The notes under the pieces are model-generated. The model made no database searches and was not told the DNA's origin. It worked only from the letters and a program-made list of their open reading frames with translations. The translations under genes and the position numbers were made by a program. Below, piece by piece: positions 8,517 through 17,123 of a stretch of DNA of 56,777 nt (position 1 is the stretch's first letter; every line of letters begins with the position of its first letter). Source of the stretch: Streptomyces plumbidurans (GTDB lineage: Bacteria > Actinomycetota > Actinomycetes > Streptomycetales > Streptomycetaceae); the NCBI RefSeq assembly GCF_019857225.1, contig NZ_JAFJSY010000072.1, forward strand, positions 1 through 56,777, read 5' to 3'.

Positions 8517-9008
8517 ATGAGCGACACTGTGCCCGAGCCCACGGCGGGGGACCAGCCGGCCGAGGCCGCTTCCTTGGGCGAGCCCGCACCCTCGGTCGAG
8601 CCCGTACCCCAGGTCGAGTTCGCGAACCTGGGCGAGCCCGCACCCCTCGTCGAGCCCGCACCCCAGGTCGAGTCCGCCATCCTGGGCGAGCCCGTACTCC
8701 CGGTCGAGCCCGCACCCCCGGTCGACACCGCGCCCCCGGTCGACACCGCACCCCTGGCCGAGGCCGACCAAGACCCCGCGGCCCCCGCTCCGCTGAACGT
8801 GCCCCGCACCCCGACCGGCAATGCCGAGGTCGATGAGCAGTTGGAACGGCTCGGTGACGCCGACCACCTCAGCACCGACGGACACATCGAGGTGTACGAG
8901 GATGTACACCGGGGGCTGCGCGACACGCTCACCGCGCTCGACGCCCGCCCGGGACCTCCGGCGCCCCCGCCCTCGAACCGACCGCCGTCGTACCAACACA
9001 GGAGCTGA
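8517..9008 (+). CDS. Pro/Glu-repeat small protein upstream of tlyA
   Basis: 163 residues of unknown function. Residues 20-73 are three tandem 18-residue units (LGEPAPSVEPVPQVEFAN and variants, bases 8574-8735). The more conserved-looking part is residues ~98-145, which includes GNAEVDEQLERLGDADHL and YEDVHRGLRDTLTALD, a probable helical segment. TAGCGT (8505-8510) ends six bases before ATG 8517 with no ribosome site, indicating a leaderless transcript. It ends 7 bp before tlyA and is probably co-transcribed with it. Confidence 0.75.
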   Translation: MSDTVPEPTAGDQPAEAASLGEPAPSVEPVPQVEFANLGEPAPLVEPAPQVESAILGEPVLPVEPAPPVDTAPPVDTAPLAEADQDPAAPAPLNVPRTPTGNAEVDEQLERLGDADHLSTDGHIEVYEDVHRGLRDTLTALDARPGPPAPPPSNRPPSYQHRS

Positions 9009-9015
9009 ACCGAAC

Positions 9016-9831
9016 GTGGCAGGAGTCGCACGCCGCCGTCTGGACGCGGAGCTGGTCCGCCGGAAGCTGGCGCGCTCGCGCGAGCACGCCAGCCAGCTGA
9101 TCGCGGCCGGGCGGGTCACCGTCGGCAAGACCGTCGCGACCAAGCCCGCCACCCAGGTGGAGACGGCGGCGGCGATCGTCGTCGCCGGCGACGCAGGCGA
9201 TCCCGACTACGTCTCGCGGGGCGGCCACAAACTCGCCGGGGCGCTCGAGGCCTTCGTGCCGCGGGGACTCGTCGTCGAAGGACGGCGGGCGCTCGACGCC
9301 GGCGCGTCCACCGGCGGCTTCACGGACGTACTGCTGCGGTCGGGCGCCGCACACGTCGTCGCCGTGGACGTGGGATACGGACAACTCGCCTGGAGTCTGC
9401 GCAGCGATGAACGCGTCACCGTCAAGGACCGTACGAACGTACGCGAGTTGACGCTCGAAGCGATCGATGGGGAGCCTGTGGATCTAGTCGTGGGGGATCT
9501 GTCGTTCATCCCGCTCGGCCTGGTACTGCCTGCCTTGGTGCGGTGCGTGAAACCGGACGCCGACCTGGTGATGATGGTCAAGCCGCAGTTCGAAGTGGGG
9601 AAGGAACGGCTCGGCAGCGGGGGTGTCGTACGGAGTCCGCAGCTGCGGGCGGAGGCCGTGCGCGGGGTGGCCCACAAGGCGTGGGACCTGGGGCTCGGGG
9701 TGAACGGTGTCACCGCCAGCCCGCTGCCCGGACCGTCCGGGAATGTCGAGTACTTTCTGTGGCTGCGGGCCGGGGCACCCGAACTGGACCCGGCCGACGT
9801 AGACCGTGCAGTGGCGGAGGGGCCGCGTTGA
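9016..9831 (+). CDS. tlyA: TlyA family rRNA 2'-O-methyltransferase
   Basis: 271 residues. There is an N-terminal S4 RNA-binding domain (~5-65: RLDAELVRRKLARSREHA). An FtsJ/RrmJ-like methyltransferase follows, with YVSRGGHKL, SAM-binding ALDAGASTGGFTDVLL, VVGDLSFIPL and VMMVKPQFEVGKERL. The family's K-D-K-E catalytic residues appear to be present. Mycobacterial TlyA methylates ribose in 16S and 23S rRNA and determines capreomycin sensitivity. Start GTG 9016 follows AGGAG at 9000. The stop overlaps the nadK start. Confidence 0.93.
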   Translation: MAGVARRRLDAELVRRKLARSREHASQLIAAGRVTVGKTVATKPATQVETAAAIVVAGDAGDPDYVSRGGHKLAGALEAFVPRGLVVEGRRALDAGASTGGFTDVLLRSGAAHVVAVDVGYGQLAWSLRSDERVTVKDRTNVRELTLEAIDGEPVDLVVGDLSFIPLGLVLPALVRCVKPDADLVMMVKPQFEVGKERLGSGGVVRSPQLRAEAVRGVAHKAWDLGLGVNGVTASPLPGPSGNVEYFLWLRAGAPELDPADVDRAVAEGPR

Positions 9832-10733
9832 CACAGAACCGAGCTCGTACTGTTTTCCTGCTCGCCCACACCGGGCGGCCCGCGGCCATCCGCAGCGCCG
9901 AACTGGTCGTGAAGGGGCTGCTGCGTGAGGGCATCGGCGTGCGCGTCCTGGAGTACGAGGCGCGCGACCTGCCGCTGCCCGAGGAGGTGGAGCTGGTCAA
10001 GGAGGCCACCCCGCAGTGCCTCGACGGGTGCGAGCTGCTGATCGTGCTGGGCGGGGACGGGACGCTGCTGCGCGGTGCCGAGTTCGCCCGGGCCTCCGGG
10101 GTGCCGATGCTCGGCGTCAACCTCGGGCGGGTCGGGTTCCTCGCCGAGGCCGAGCGGGACGATCTCGACAAGGTCGTCGACCGGGTGGTGACGAAGGCGT
10201 ACGAGGTCGAGGAGCGGATGACCGTCGACGTCGTCGTCCACCGCAACGGCGACATCGTGCACACGGACTGGGCGCTGAACGAGGCCGCCGTGCAGAAGGT
10301 GTCCGCCGAGAAGCTCCTCGAGGTCGTGCTGGAGATCGACGGGCGGCCGGTCACCGGGTTCGGCTGCGACGGGATCGTGCTGTCGACGCCGACCGGGTCC
10401 ACGGCGTACGCCTTCTCGGCGGGCGGGCCGGTGGTGTGGCCCGAGGTGGAGGCGCTGCTCATGGTGCCGATCTCGGCGCACGCGCTGTTCGCGAAGCCGC
10501 TGGTCACGTCGCCGGACTCGGTGCTCGCGGTGGAGGTGCTGCCGCACATCCCGCCGGGGGTGCTGTGGTGCGACGGGCGGCGGACCGTCGATCTGCCGCC
10601 CGGGGCGCGGGTCGAGGTGCGGCGGGGGGCGGTGCCGGTGCGGCTCGCCCGGTTGCACCACGCGTCGTTCACCGACCGGCTCGTGGCGAAGTTCGCGCTG
10701 CCGGTCTCCGGATGGCGAGGAGCGCCCCATTAA
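9828..10733 (+). CDS. nadK: NAD kinase
   Basis: 301 residues. It phosphorylates NAD to NADP in the cytoplasm. Diagnostic motifs are VLGGDGTLLRGAEFAR, the ALNEAAV NAD-site block, and the glycine-rich TPTGSTAYAFSAGGPV. Translation most likely starts at TTG 9828, which overlaps the tlyA stop (TTGA) and is preceded by GGAGGGG (9816-9822). tlyA-nadK-recN is a common actinobacterial order. Confidence 0.95.
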   Translation: MTQNRARTVFLLAHTGRPAAIRSAELVVKGLLREGIGVRVLEYEARDLPLPEEVELVKEATPQCLDGCELLIVLGGDGTLLRGAEFARASGVPMLGVNLGRVGFLAEAERDDLDKVVDRVVTKAYEVEERMTVDVVVHRNGDIVHTDWALNEAAVQKVSAEKLLEVVLEIDGRPVTGFGCDGIVLSTPTGSTAYAFSAGGPVVWPEVEALLMVPISAHALFAKPLVTSPDSVLAVEVLPHIPPGVLWCDGRRTVDLPPGARVEVRRGAVPVRLARLHHASFTDRLVAKFALPVSGWRGAPH

Positions 10734-10776
10734 AGGCGTAGCGGAACGCACACCTGGAGGCGTTGCACTCGGGTGG

Positions 10777-10808
10777 GTGACAATGTGCCGTCCTTGTGCA
10801 TTCGTCAC
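10777..10808. promoter_or_regulatory. Interrupted dyad upstream of recN
   Basis: GTGAC-AATG ... CATT-C-GTCAC forms a 9-bp dyad with a one-base bulge in the 143-bp nadK-recN gap. It could be an operator or part of a leader. It is not a LexA box of the GAAC-N4-GTTC type, and none is visible here. Confidence 0.3.
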
Positions 10809-10876
10809 CTGCACCTTCACACAACCGGGACGGGGGCCGTCGCACTTCCCGGTACTGACCTCGTAAGGTCGTAGCC

Positions 10877-12607
10877 GTGCTGGAAGAGATGCGGATACGG
10901 TCACTCGGAGTCATCGACGACGCGGTCGTCGAGCTGTCGCCCGGGTTCACGGCCGTCACCGGTGAGACCGGTGCGGGCAAGACCATGGTGGTCACCAGTC
11001 TCGGACTGCTGCTGGGCGGGCGGGCCGATGCCGCGCTCGTGCGGATCGGGGCCGACAAGGCCGTGGTGGAGGGGCGGATCGCCGTTCCCGACGGCTCCTC
11101 GGCCGTCGTACGCGCCGAGGAGGCCGGGGCCGAGCTCGACGACGGCGCGCTGCTGATCAGCCGTACCGTCTCCGCCGAGGGACGCTCCCGGGCCCATCTG
11201 GGCGGGCGCAGCGTGCCCGTCGGAATGCTGGCCGAACTCGCCGACGAGCTGGTGGCCGTGCACGGGCAGACCGACCAGCAGGGATTGTTGAAGCTGTCCC
11301 GGCAGCGGCAGGCGCTCGACCGGTACGCCGGGGACGCCGTGGCCGGGCCGCTGGCCAAGTACGGCGAGGCGTACCGGCGGCTGAGGGCGGTCTCCACCGA
11401 GCTGGAGGAGATCGTCACGCGCGCGCGTGAGCGGGCCCAGGAGGCCGACATGCTGCGCTATGGCCTCGACGAGATCGCCGGGGTGGAGCCGCGGGCCGGT
11501 GAGGACGTGGAACTCGCCGAGGAGGCGGAGCGGCTCGGGCACGCCGAGGCGCTGTCCTCGGCCGCCACGGCCGCGCACGCCGCCCTCGCGGGCAACCCGG
11601 AGGACCCCGAGGGCATCGACGCCGCCACGCTCGTCGCGGGCGCCCAGCGGGCGCTGGACGCGGTGCGGTCCTACGATCCGGCGCTGGCGGCACTCGCCGA
11701 CCGGATCGGCGAGATCGGCATCCTGCTGGGCGATGTCGCGGGCGAGTTGGCGGGGTACGCCGACGACCTGGACGCCGATCCCCTGCGCCTTGCGGCGGTT
11801 GAGGAGCGGCGTGCCGCGCTCACCGCGCTGACCCGGAAGTACGGCGAGAACGTCGCCTCGGTGCTGGCGTGGGCCGAGCAGAGTGCCGCGCGGCTGACCC
11901 AACTGGACGGCGACGACGAGCGGATCGGCGAGCTGACCGCCGAGCGCGACGCGCTGCGCAGCGAACTGGGCGGACTGGCGCAGGCGTTGACGGACGCGCG
12001 GTCGGAGGCGGCCGAGCGGTTCGCCGCCGCCGTGACCGCGGAGCTGGCCTCGCTCGCCATGCCGCACGCGCGCGTGTCGTTCGAGATCCGGCAGACCGAG
12101 GACCCGGAGGGCGTGGAGGTCGGTGGGCGCCCTGTCGCCTACGGGCCGTCCGGCGCCGACGAGGTCGAGCTGCTGCTCGCGCCGCATCCGGGCGCGCCGC
12201 CGCGGCCCATCGCCAAGGGCGCCTCCGGTGGTGAGTTGTCGCGCGTGATGCTCGCCGTCGAGGTCGTGTTCGCGGGCACGGACCCGGTGCCGACGTATCT
12301 CTTCGACGAGGTGGACGCCGGCGTCGGCGGCAAGGCGGCGGTCGAGATCGGGCGGCGGCTCGCGCGTCTTGCGAAGACCGCGCAGGTCGTGGTTGTCACG
12401 CACCTTCCGCAGGTGGCGGCCTTCGCCGACCGGCAGTTGCTGGTGGAGAAGCGCAACGACGGGTCCGTGACCCGCTCCGGCGTGAAGGTCCTCGAGGGCG
12501 AGGACCGGGTGCGCGAACTCTCGCGCATGCTGGCCGGCCAGGAGGACTCCGAGACGGCCCGGGCACACGCGGAGGAGCTGCTCGCGACGGCGCGAGCGGA
12601 CGGGTAG
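10877..12607 (+). CDS. recN: DNA repair protein RecN
   Basis: 576 residues. SMC-like repair ATPase acting on double-strand breaks. Walker A is GETGAGKT (29-36). A long helical, coiled-coil centre is rich in Glu, Ala and Arg. The C-terminal head has signature GASGGELSRVMLAVEVV, Walker B TYLFDEVDAGVGG and the H-loop VVTHLPQVAAFAD. GTG 10877 follows TAAGGT (10864-10869) by seven bases, so the gene may have its own leaderless promoter. Confidence 0.97.
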   Translation: MLEEMRIRSLGVIDDAVVELSPGFTAVTGETGAGKTMVVTSLGLLLGGRADAALVRIGADKAVVEGRIAVPDGSSAVVRAEEAGAELDDGALLISRTVSAEGRSRAHLGGRSVPVGMLAELADELVAVHGQTDQQGLLKLSRQRQALDRYAGDAVAGPLAKYGEAYRRLRAVSTELEEIVTRARERAQEADMLRYGLDEIAGVEPRAGEDVELAEEAERLGHAEALSSAATAAHAALAGNPEDPEGIDAATLVAGAQRALDAVRSYDPALAALADRIGEIGILLGDVAGELAGYADDLDADPLRLAAVEERRAALTALTRKYGENVASVLAWAEQSAARLTQLDGDDERIGELTAERDALRSELGGLAQALTDARSEAAERFAAAVTAELASLAMPHARVSFEIRQTEDPEGVEVGGRPVAYGPSGADEVELLLAPHPGAPPRPIAKGASGGELSRVMLAVEVVFAGTDPVPTYLFDEVDAGVGGKAAVEIGRRLARLAKTAQVVVVTHLPQVAAFADRQLLVEKRNDGSVTRSGVKVLEGEDRVRELSRMLAGQEDSETARAHAEELLATARADG

Positions 12608-12675
12608 CGCCTGCCGGCGGAGCAGCAGAAGGCGTACGGGCAGAGCGTGTCGGTGCCGCCCCGTAGGGTTGCCGA

Positions 12676-13485
12676 ATGATCAACCGTGCTTGCAGGACAA
12701 GGTCGTTCGCACTCGCCGCCGGACTCACCCGTGCCGGGATCGCCGGGCTGCGCGCCAAGACGCCCGGCGGGCGCGGGCGTTGGGAGCGGACCAACCATGC
12801 GGGCCGGACCGTGGAGTTGTACGCCGGGCCCGCGGCCGCGCTGGGCGCGGCCGTCGCGGCCGGGCGAGTGAGCCCCGTCGCCGGGTTCGCCGTACTCGCG
12901 GCCGGGCTCTGTGGGGGCTACGACGATGTCGCCGGGGCTGGTGATGACCGGCGCGGGTTCCGCGACCATCTCGGCGCGCTGCGGGACGGCGAGATCACCA
13001 GCGGGACGGTGAAGCTGTTCGGGATCTCCGCCGCGGGACTCGTCGCGGGCGCGCTGCTCAAGGAGCGCGCCGTGGACAAGGTGCTCGCGGGTGTCGTGAT
13101 CGCCGGAGCGGCCCACTTCGTGAACCTCGTGGACGTCCGCCCGGCCCGGGCCGCCGGCGCGGTCCTCGCCCTCGGAGCACCGGGACTGCTGCGCTCCGGC
13201 CCCGGCGCACAACTCGCCGCCGCCGCAACGGGCGCCGCAGCGGCCGTCCTCCCCGACGACGCCGCCGAGCGCACAATGCTCGGCGACACAGGAGCGCACG
13301 CCCTGGGCGCGGCCCTGGGCACCGCCGTAGTGGCGGGCAACACCCGCGCCGGGCTCCTCGCACATGCCGCCGCTGTGGTCGCAGCGGCGGTGTATGGCGA
13401 GAAGGTGTCCGAGGCGGCTCGGTCGGGGGGTGGGCGGTTGTTTGGTGGGCGGCTGTTGGGCGGGGGTTCGTTGGGCGGGGTGTGA
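12676..13485 (+). CDS. MraY/WecA-like (GT4 fold) membrane protein
   Basis: 269 residues with Ala-rich hydrophobic segments. Motifs recall polyprenyl-phosphate sugar-1-phosphate transferases: YDDVAGAGDDRRGFRDHL with paired Asp, DGEITSGTVKLFG, NLVDVRPARA, and GDTGAHALGA. It is shorter than classical MraY, so the activity (glycolipid synthesis in the envelope) is inferred. TAGGGT (12664-12669) ends six bases before ATG 12676, with no ribosome site, so it is probably leaderless. The Gly-rich tail after SEAARS seems to result from loss of an older stop codon (see repeat at 13404). Confidence 0.75.
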   Translation: MINRACRTRSFALAAGLTRAGIAGLRAKTPGGRGRWERTNHAGRTVELYAGPAAALGAAVAAGRVSPVAGFAVLAAGLCGGYDDVAGAGDDRRGFRDHLGALRDGEITSGTVKLFGISAAGLVAGALLKERAVDKVLAGVVIAGAAHFVNLVDVRPARAAGAVLALGAPGLLRSGPGAQLAAAATGAAAAVLPDDAAERTMLGDTGAHALGAALGTAVVAGNTRAGLLAHAAAVVAAAVYGEKVSEAARSGGGRLFGGRLLGGGSLGGV

Positions 13486-13970
13486 TGCGTGGCGGCGTGC
13501 GCTGGGGCTGCCGCGGCCGTCTGCGGCGACCGGGCGCCTGAGGCGGCGCGGCCGTGCGGTGGAGGTCGTTGGGCGGGAGTCCGCCCGGCGGGCTGTGATG
13601 CGCGGCAGCGTGCACGGGGGCTGCTGCGCCGCGGTCTCGGTGCGGGGTTCGCTGCCGTGGCAACGGGCGCCGCTGTGCCGTCTTCGGCGACCGGGTGTCC
13701 GAAGCCGTGAGGTCATGGAGCGGGCGGTTGTTTGGCGGGAACGCATCGGGTGGGTTGTGATGCGCTGCGGGCGTGCGCGGGGGGTGCTGCGCTACGGCCT
13801 GGTGCGGGGTTCGCCTGCCGTCGCGGCGGGTGCCGCTGGAGCCGTTTGTGGCGACCAGGTGTCCGAGGCGGCGAGGTCGTAGGGCGGGCGGTCGTTTGGT
13901 GGGAAGCCGTCGGGTCGGCAGCGATGCCCGGCGTCGTGCGCTGGGGAGCGCGGGCGCGCGCTCGGCGCAC
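13404..13970 (+). repeat. Decayed tandem copies of the gene's 3' end; otherwise empty spacer to 14212
   Basis: A block containing GGTGTCCGAGGCGGC, then GGGCGGTTGTTTGGTGGG, then a TGTGATGCG...GTGCGC segment recurs at 13404 (inside the gene), 13532, 13693 and 13858, with spacings of 128, 161 and 165 bp. The fourth copy reads VSEAARS followed immediately by TAG; the first copy reads VSEAARS then GGG. I see no convincing gene between 13486 and 14212. Confidence 0.8.
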
Positions 13971-14212
13971 GATTTCCGGGGCCGTGTACGCCCCGCGGCA
14001 CCCGCCGCCCAAAAGAGCCCTCTGCTCACTCGTGTGAGTGACCAACCCCACCGTCGCGCCGCCTGCGCATCGTCTTCGCGTTGTCGGAACACCCGGGCGG
14101 ACTGGCATCCTTGACGCAGTACGTGGAGGAAGCCGCGCGGCACACCCCCTCCGCTCGTTCCTTCTGTACTTTCTTCGTGACCGCCCGAAGCCGAACCAGG
14201 AGCCCCGGCCAC

Positions 14213-15349
14213 GTGAGCCACGTGAGCAGCCACTCACCGCACGGCCAGTCGCCGCTGCGCACCGTGCAGGTGCTGGGCGGCGGCAACGCCGCCAGCGGCG
14301 CGCATGTGCGCTCGCTCGCGTCGGGACTGGTCGCTCGGGGCGTGCGGGTCACCGTGTGCGCCCCCGTCGAGGCCGAGCACACCTACGACTTCAGGAGCAC
14401 CGGCGCCGACCATGTGCAGGTGCCGCGCAGCAGCGACCCCGGCGCCGTGGCCGCGCTGCGAGCCGCCTGCGCCGACGCCGACCTCGTCCATGCGCACGGC
14501 CTGCACGCCTCCTTCCGCGCCGCGCTCGCGCTCAGCGGCCGACGCACCCCGCTCGTCGTCACGCTGCACAACCGCGCACACGCCGAAGGAGCCCGCGCCC
14601 ATCTGCTGCGCCTGCTGGAGCGGCGGGTCGTGAAGGCGGCCACCGTGGTGCTCGGCGTCACCTCGGACCTGGTGGACCGGGCGCGCCGCAGCGGGGCACG
14701 GGATGCGCGGCTCGCCGCCGTCACCCTGCCGCTCGCGCCCCGCGCCACGGAACCGGAGGACGCCGAGCGCCCCGGTCTCAAGGTGCGGGCCGAACTCGGC
14801 GCCACCGGGCGCCCGTTGCTGATGGCCGTCGGCTCCCTCGAACGGCACCGGGGTTACGACACCCTGCTGGACGCCACGCGCGCGTGGCGGCGCCTCGACC
14901 CCGTGCCGCTCGTCGTGATCGCGGGCGAGGGGCCGCTGCGGGGCGTGCTGCAGCGCCGTATCGAGAACGAGGGTCTGCCGGTACGGCTGCTGGGACGCCG
15001 CGACGACGCGGCCGAACTGCTCGCGGCCGCCGACCTCGCGCTGCTGCCCAGCAGTTGGGAGTCGCGCTCCCTGCTCGCCCAGGAGGCCCTGCACGCGCGC
15101 GTGCCGCTCGTCGCGACTCGCGTCGGAGGCATCCCCGAACTCGTCGGCGACGGCGCCGAACTCGTTCCGTACGGCGACCCGGAGGCCCTCGCCACCGCCG
15201 TCACCGCGCTCCTCGACGACCCCGCGCGCCGCGAGGAGCTCAAGGCCAAGGGCGCCCGGCAGGCCGCGACCTGGCCGACCGAGGACGAGACGGTCGCGCA
15301 AGTGCTGAGCGTCTACGACGAGTTGACCCAGCCCCGGCCGCTCACCTAG
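14213..15349 (+). CDS. GT4-family glycosyltransferase
   Basis: 378 residues with a GT-B fold. The N-terminal half has VLGGGNAASGAHVRSLASGL and DLVHAHGLHASF. The C-terminal nucleotide-sugar domain has LMAVGSLERHRGYDTLLDA, LLPSSWESRSLLAQEALHA and ATRVGGIPELVGDG. It likely adds a sugar to a lipid or glycan acceptor, perhaps one made by the MraY-like protein upstream. GTG 14213 is chosen for AGGAG at 14198; the frame is open upstream to TTG 14081, but that part looks non-coding. Confidence 0.88.
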   Translation: MSHVSSHSPHGQSPLRTVQVLGGGNAASGAHVRSLASGLVARGVRVTVCAPVEAEHTYDFRSTGADHVQVPRSSDPGAVAALRAACADADLVHAHGLHASFRAALALSGRRTPLVVTLHNRAHAEGARAHLLRLLERRVVKAATVVLGVTSDLVDRARRSGARDARLAAVTLPLAPRATEPEDAERPGLKVRAELGATGRPLLMAVGSLERHRGYDTLLDATRAWRRLDPVPLVVIAGEGPLRGVLQRRIENEGLPVRLLGRRDDAAELLAAADLALLPSSWESRSLLAQEALHARVPLVATRVGGIPELVGDGAELVPYGDPEALATAVTALLDDPARREELKAKGARQAATWPTEDETVAQVLSVYDELTQPRPLT

Positions 15350-15355
15350 CCCTTC

Positions 15356-17044
15356 TCAGGGCACATGCCTGCGCGCCCGCAGGGCCAGGCTCAACGCCAG
15401 TACCGTCTGCGGGTCGTCGAGGTCCGTGCCGAGCAACTCGCCGATCCGGGCGAGGCGGTTGTAGAGGGTCTGCCGGTTGAGGTGGAGCTCGCGCGCCGTC
15501 TCCGCCTTGCGGCCCGCGTGCGCCAAGTACGTTTCCAGGGTGGGCAGCAGGGGCGGCCTGGAGCGGTCGTCGTGATCGCGCAGCGGGCCGATCGCACGGT
15601 CCACGAACGCCGCCAGGTCCGGATGGTCGCGCAGCCGCCACAGCAGCAGATCGATGTCCAGGCGTCGGGCGTCGTACCAGGGGCGGTCCGACAGACCCTG
15701 CGCCGCCGTCGCCGTCTCCGCCGCGTGTCTGAGCCCCGCCGAGGCCGCCGCCCAGCTCCCCGCCATCCCGACCACCACCGGCGGCTGCGCCCCGGGCCGG
15801 TGCATCCCGGCCCGCTCCACGCCCGCCCGCAGCGCCGCCGCGACCCGGTCCGCGACCGCCGGACGCTCCGCCTCCGAGCGCAGCCCCAGCAGGACGAGCA
15901 CACGGCCCTCCACGGGCCGTACACCGAGCAGGACCGGCACCCCGACGGACGCCAGCTCCTCGGAGACCGCCCGCGCCAGCACCGCCCAGCCTCCCCCGCG
16001 CTCGAACTCGCTCGCACGGGAGGCACCCCCGGTCGGGGAGAGGGCGTCGCCCAGCCGCATCACGACCGGCAGCAGCGGGCTGCGGCCCGGCTTGAAGCCC
16101 AGCACGCGCGCCTGCGCGGGCGCGTCCTCGGCGCTGATACGGCCCTCGGCGAGATCCGTCAGGAAGTCGCCGCGGCCCCGCGCCGCCAGCTCCTCCTCCT
16201 GCCGCGCCTGCATCAGCACGACCGCCAGGATGCCCGCGGCCCGCTCGGCGGCCATGCGGTGCACGGGCACCAGCGGCGACCGTACGGGCAGCAGGACCAG
16301 CCGGGCCCGCACCGAACCGGTGCCGGGCCCGCCCCCGGGCACATCCACCAGAGCCGACCCGGACGGCGGCGGGACGTCCTTGTGCTGGCCGCGCAGCCCC
16401 TCCCACACCTGCAGCGGGTCCGCACCCTCGGGCCCGGCCCCGGCGGCGTACAGCAGCTGCCCGTCCGTCGTCTCAAGGAAGACCGGGTTGCCGCTGAAGT
16501 CGGCCAGGATGCCCAGCACTTGGGGCACTCCTCCGCCACCCAGCAGGGCCTCGGTGCAGCGGTGGTGCACCTCCTCCGCCTGCTGCAGCAGCGCGTAGTG
16601 GCCGTTGACGATCTCGGTGTGGATCTCCTCCGTGACCGTCACGAAGGGCACCTCGCGGTGCAGTTGGACCAGCGGAAGCCCGGCCGAGCGGGCCGTGTCG
16701 ACCAGCGCGGCGGGCAGCCGTGTGAAGCGCGGGCCGAGCTCGACCACGAGGGCCGCGATGCCGCGCTCGGCCAGGGTGCGCACGAACGCCCGCTGGTCGG
16801 CCGGACGCGTACCGAGGCCGTACCCGGTGGTCAGCAGCAGTTCGCCGCCCTTCAGCAGCGAGGCGATGTTCGGCACCTCGCCCGCGTGCACCCAGCGCAC
16901 CGTGCGCTGCAGCCGGTCCTCGCCCGCGAGGACCTCCGGCAGCCCGCTGCGCAGACCGGGCAGCTCCAGCGCCCGCTGAACGGTGATACCGGCGCCCCGG
17001 CCGCCGAATCTGCTCTCCGTGCCGCTGTCCGTGCCGCTGTCCAT
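15356..17044 (-). CDS. PucR-family transcriptional regulator
   Basis: 562 residues. The N-terminal PucR domain (~15-150) contains VLAGEDRLQRTVRWVHAGEV and PNIASLLKGGELLLTTGYGL. A degenerate sensor/GGDEF-like middle follows. The C-terminal HTH_30 domain has ELHLNRQTLYNRLARIGELL then DPQTVLALSLAL. Family members control purine catabolism or amino-acid use. It is transcribed away from the LLM oxidoreductase across a 79-bp gap, so that gene is a plausible target. It is convergent with the glycosyltransferase (6 bp apart). Confidence 0.92.
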   Translation of the reverse strand: MDSGTDSGTESRFGGRGAGITVQRALELPGLRSGLPEVLAGEDRLQRTVRWVHAGEVPNIASLLKGGELLLTTGYGLGTRPADQRAFVRTLAERGIAALVVELGPRFTRLPAALVDTARSAGLPLVQLHREVPFVTVTEEIHTEIVNGHYALLQQAEEVHHRCTEALLGGGGVPQVLGILADFSGNPVFLETTDGQLLYAAGAGPEGADPLQVWEGLRGQHKDVPPPSGSALVDVPGGGPGTGSVRARLVLLPVRSPLVPVHRMAAERAAGILAVVLMQARQEEELAARGRGDFLTDLAEGRISAEDAPAQARVLGFKPGRSPLLPVVMRLGDALSPTGGASRASEFERGGGWAVLARAVSEELASVGVPVLLGVRPVEGRVLVLLGLRSEAERPAVADRVAAALRAGVERAGMHRPGAQPPVVVGMAGSWAAASAGLRHAAETATAAQGLSDRPWYDARRLDIDLLLWRLRDHPDLAAFVDRAIGPLRDHDDRSRPPLLPTLETYLAHAGRKAETARELHLNRQTLYNRLARIGELLGTDLDDPQTVLALSLALRARRHVP

Positions 17045-17123
17045 AGCCGGACGCTACCTGCGCCGATGCCTCCGGGACACCTCCGGGCGGTTACGGCGCG
17101 GGCGGCCGGGTAGCGGGCCGGGC

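Noticed and set aside
10734..10876. LexA/SOS box for recN
   Set aside because: No GAAC-N4-GTTC sequence; the visible dyad (GTGACAATG/CATTCGTCAC) is of a different kind.
14081..14212. N-terminal 44-residue extension of the GT4 glycosyltransferase from TTG 14081
   Set aside because: It has no ribosome site and lacks family similarity, whereas GTG 14213 has AGGAG at good spacing.
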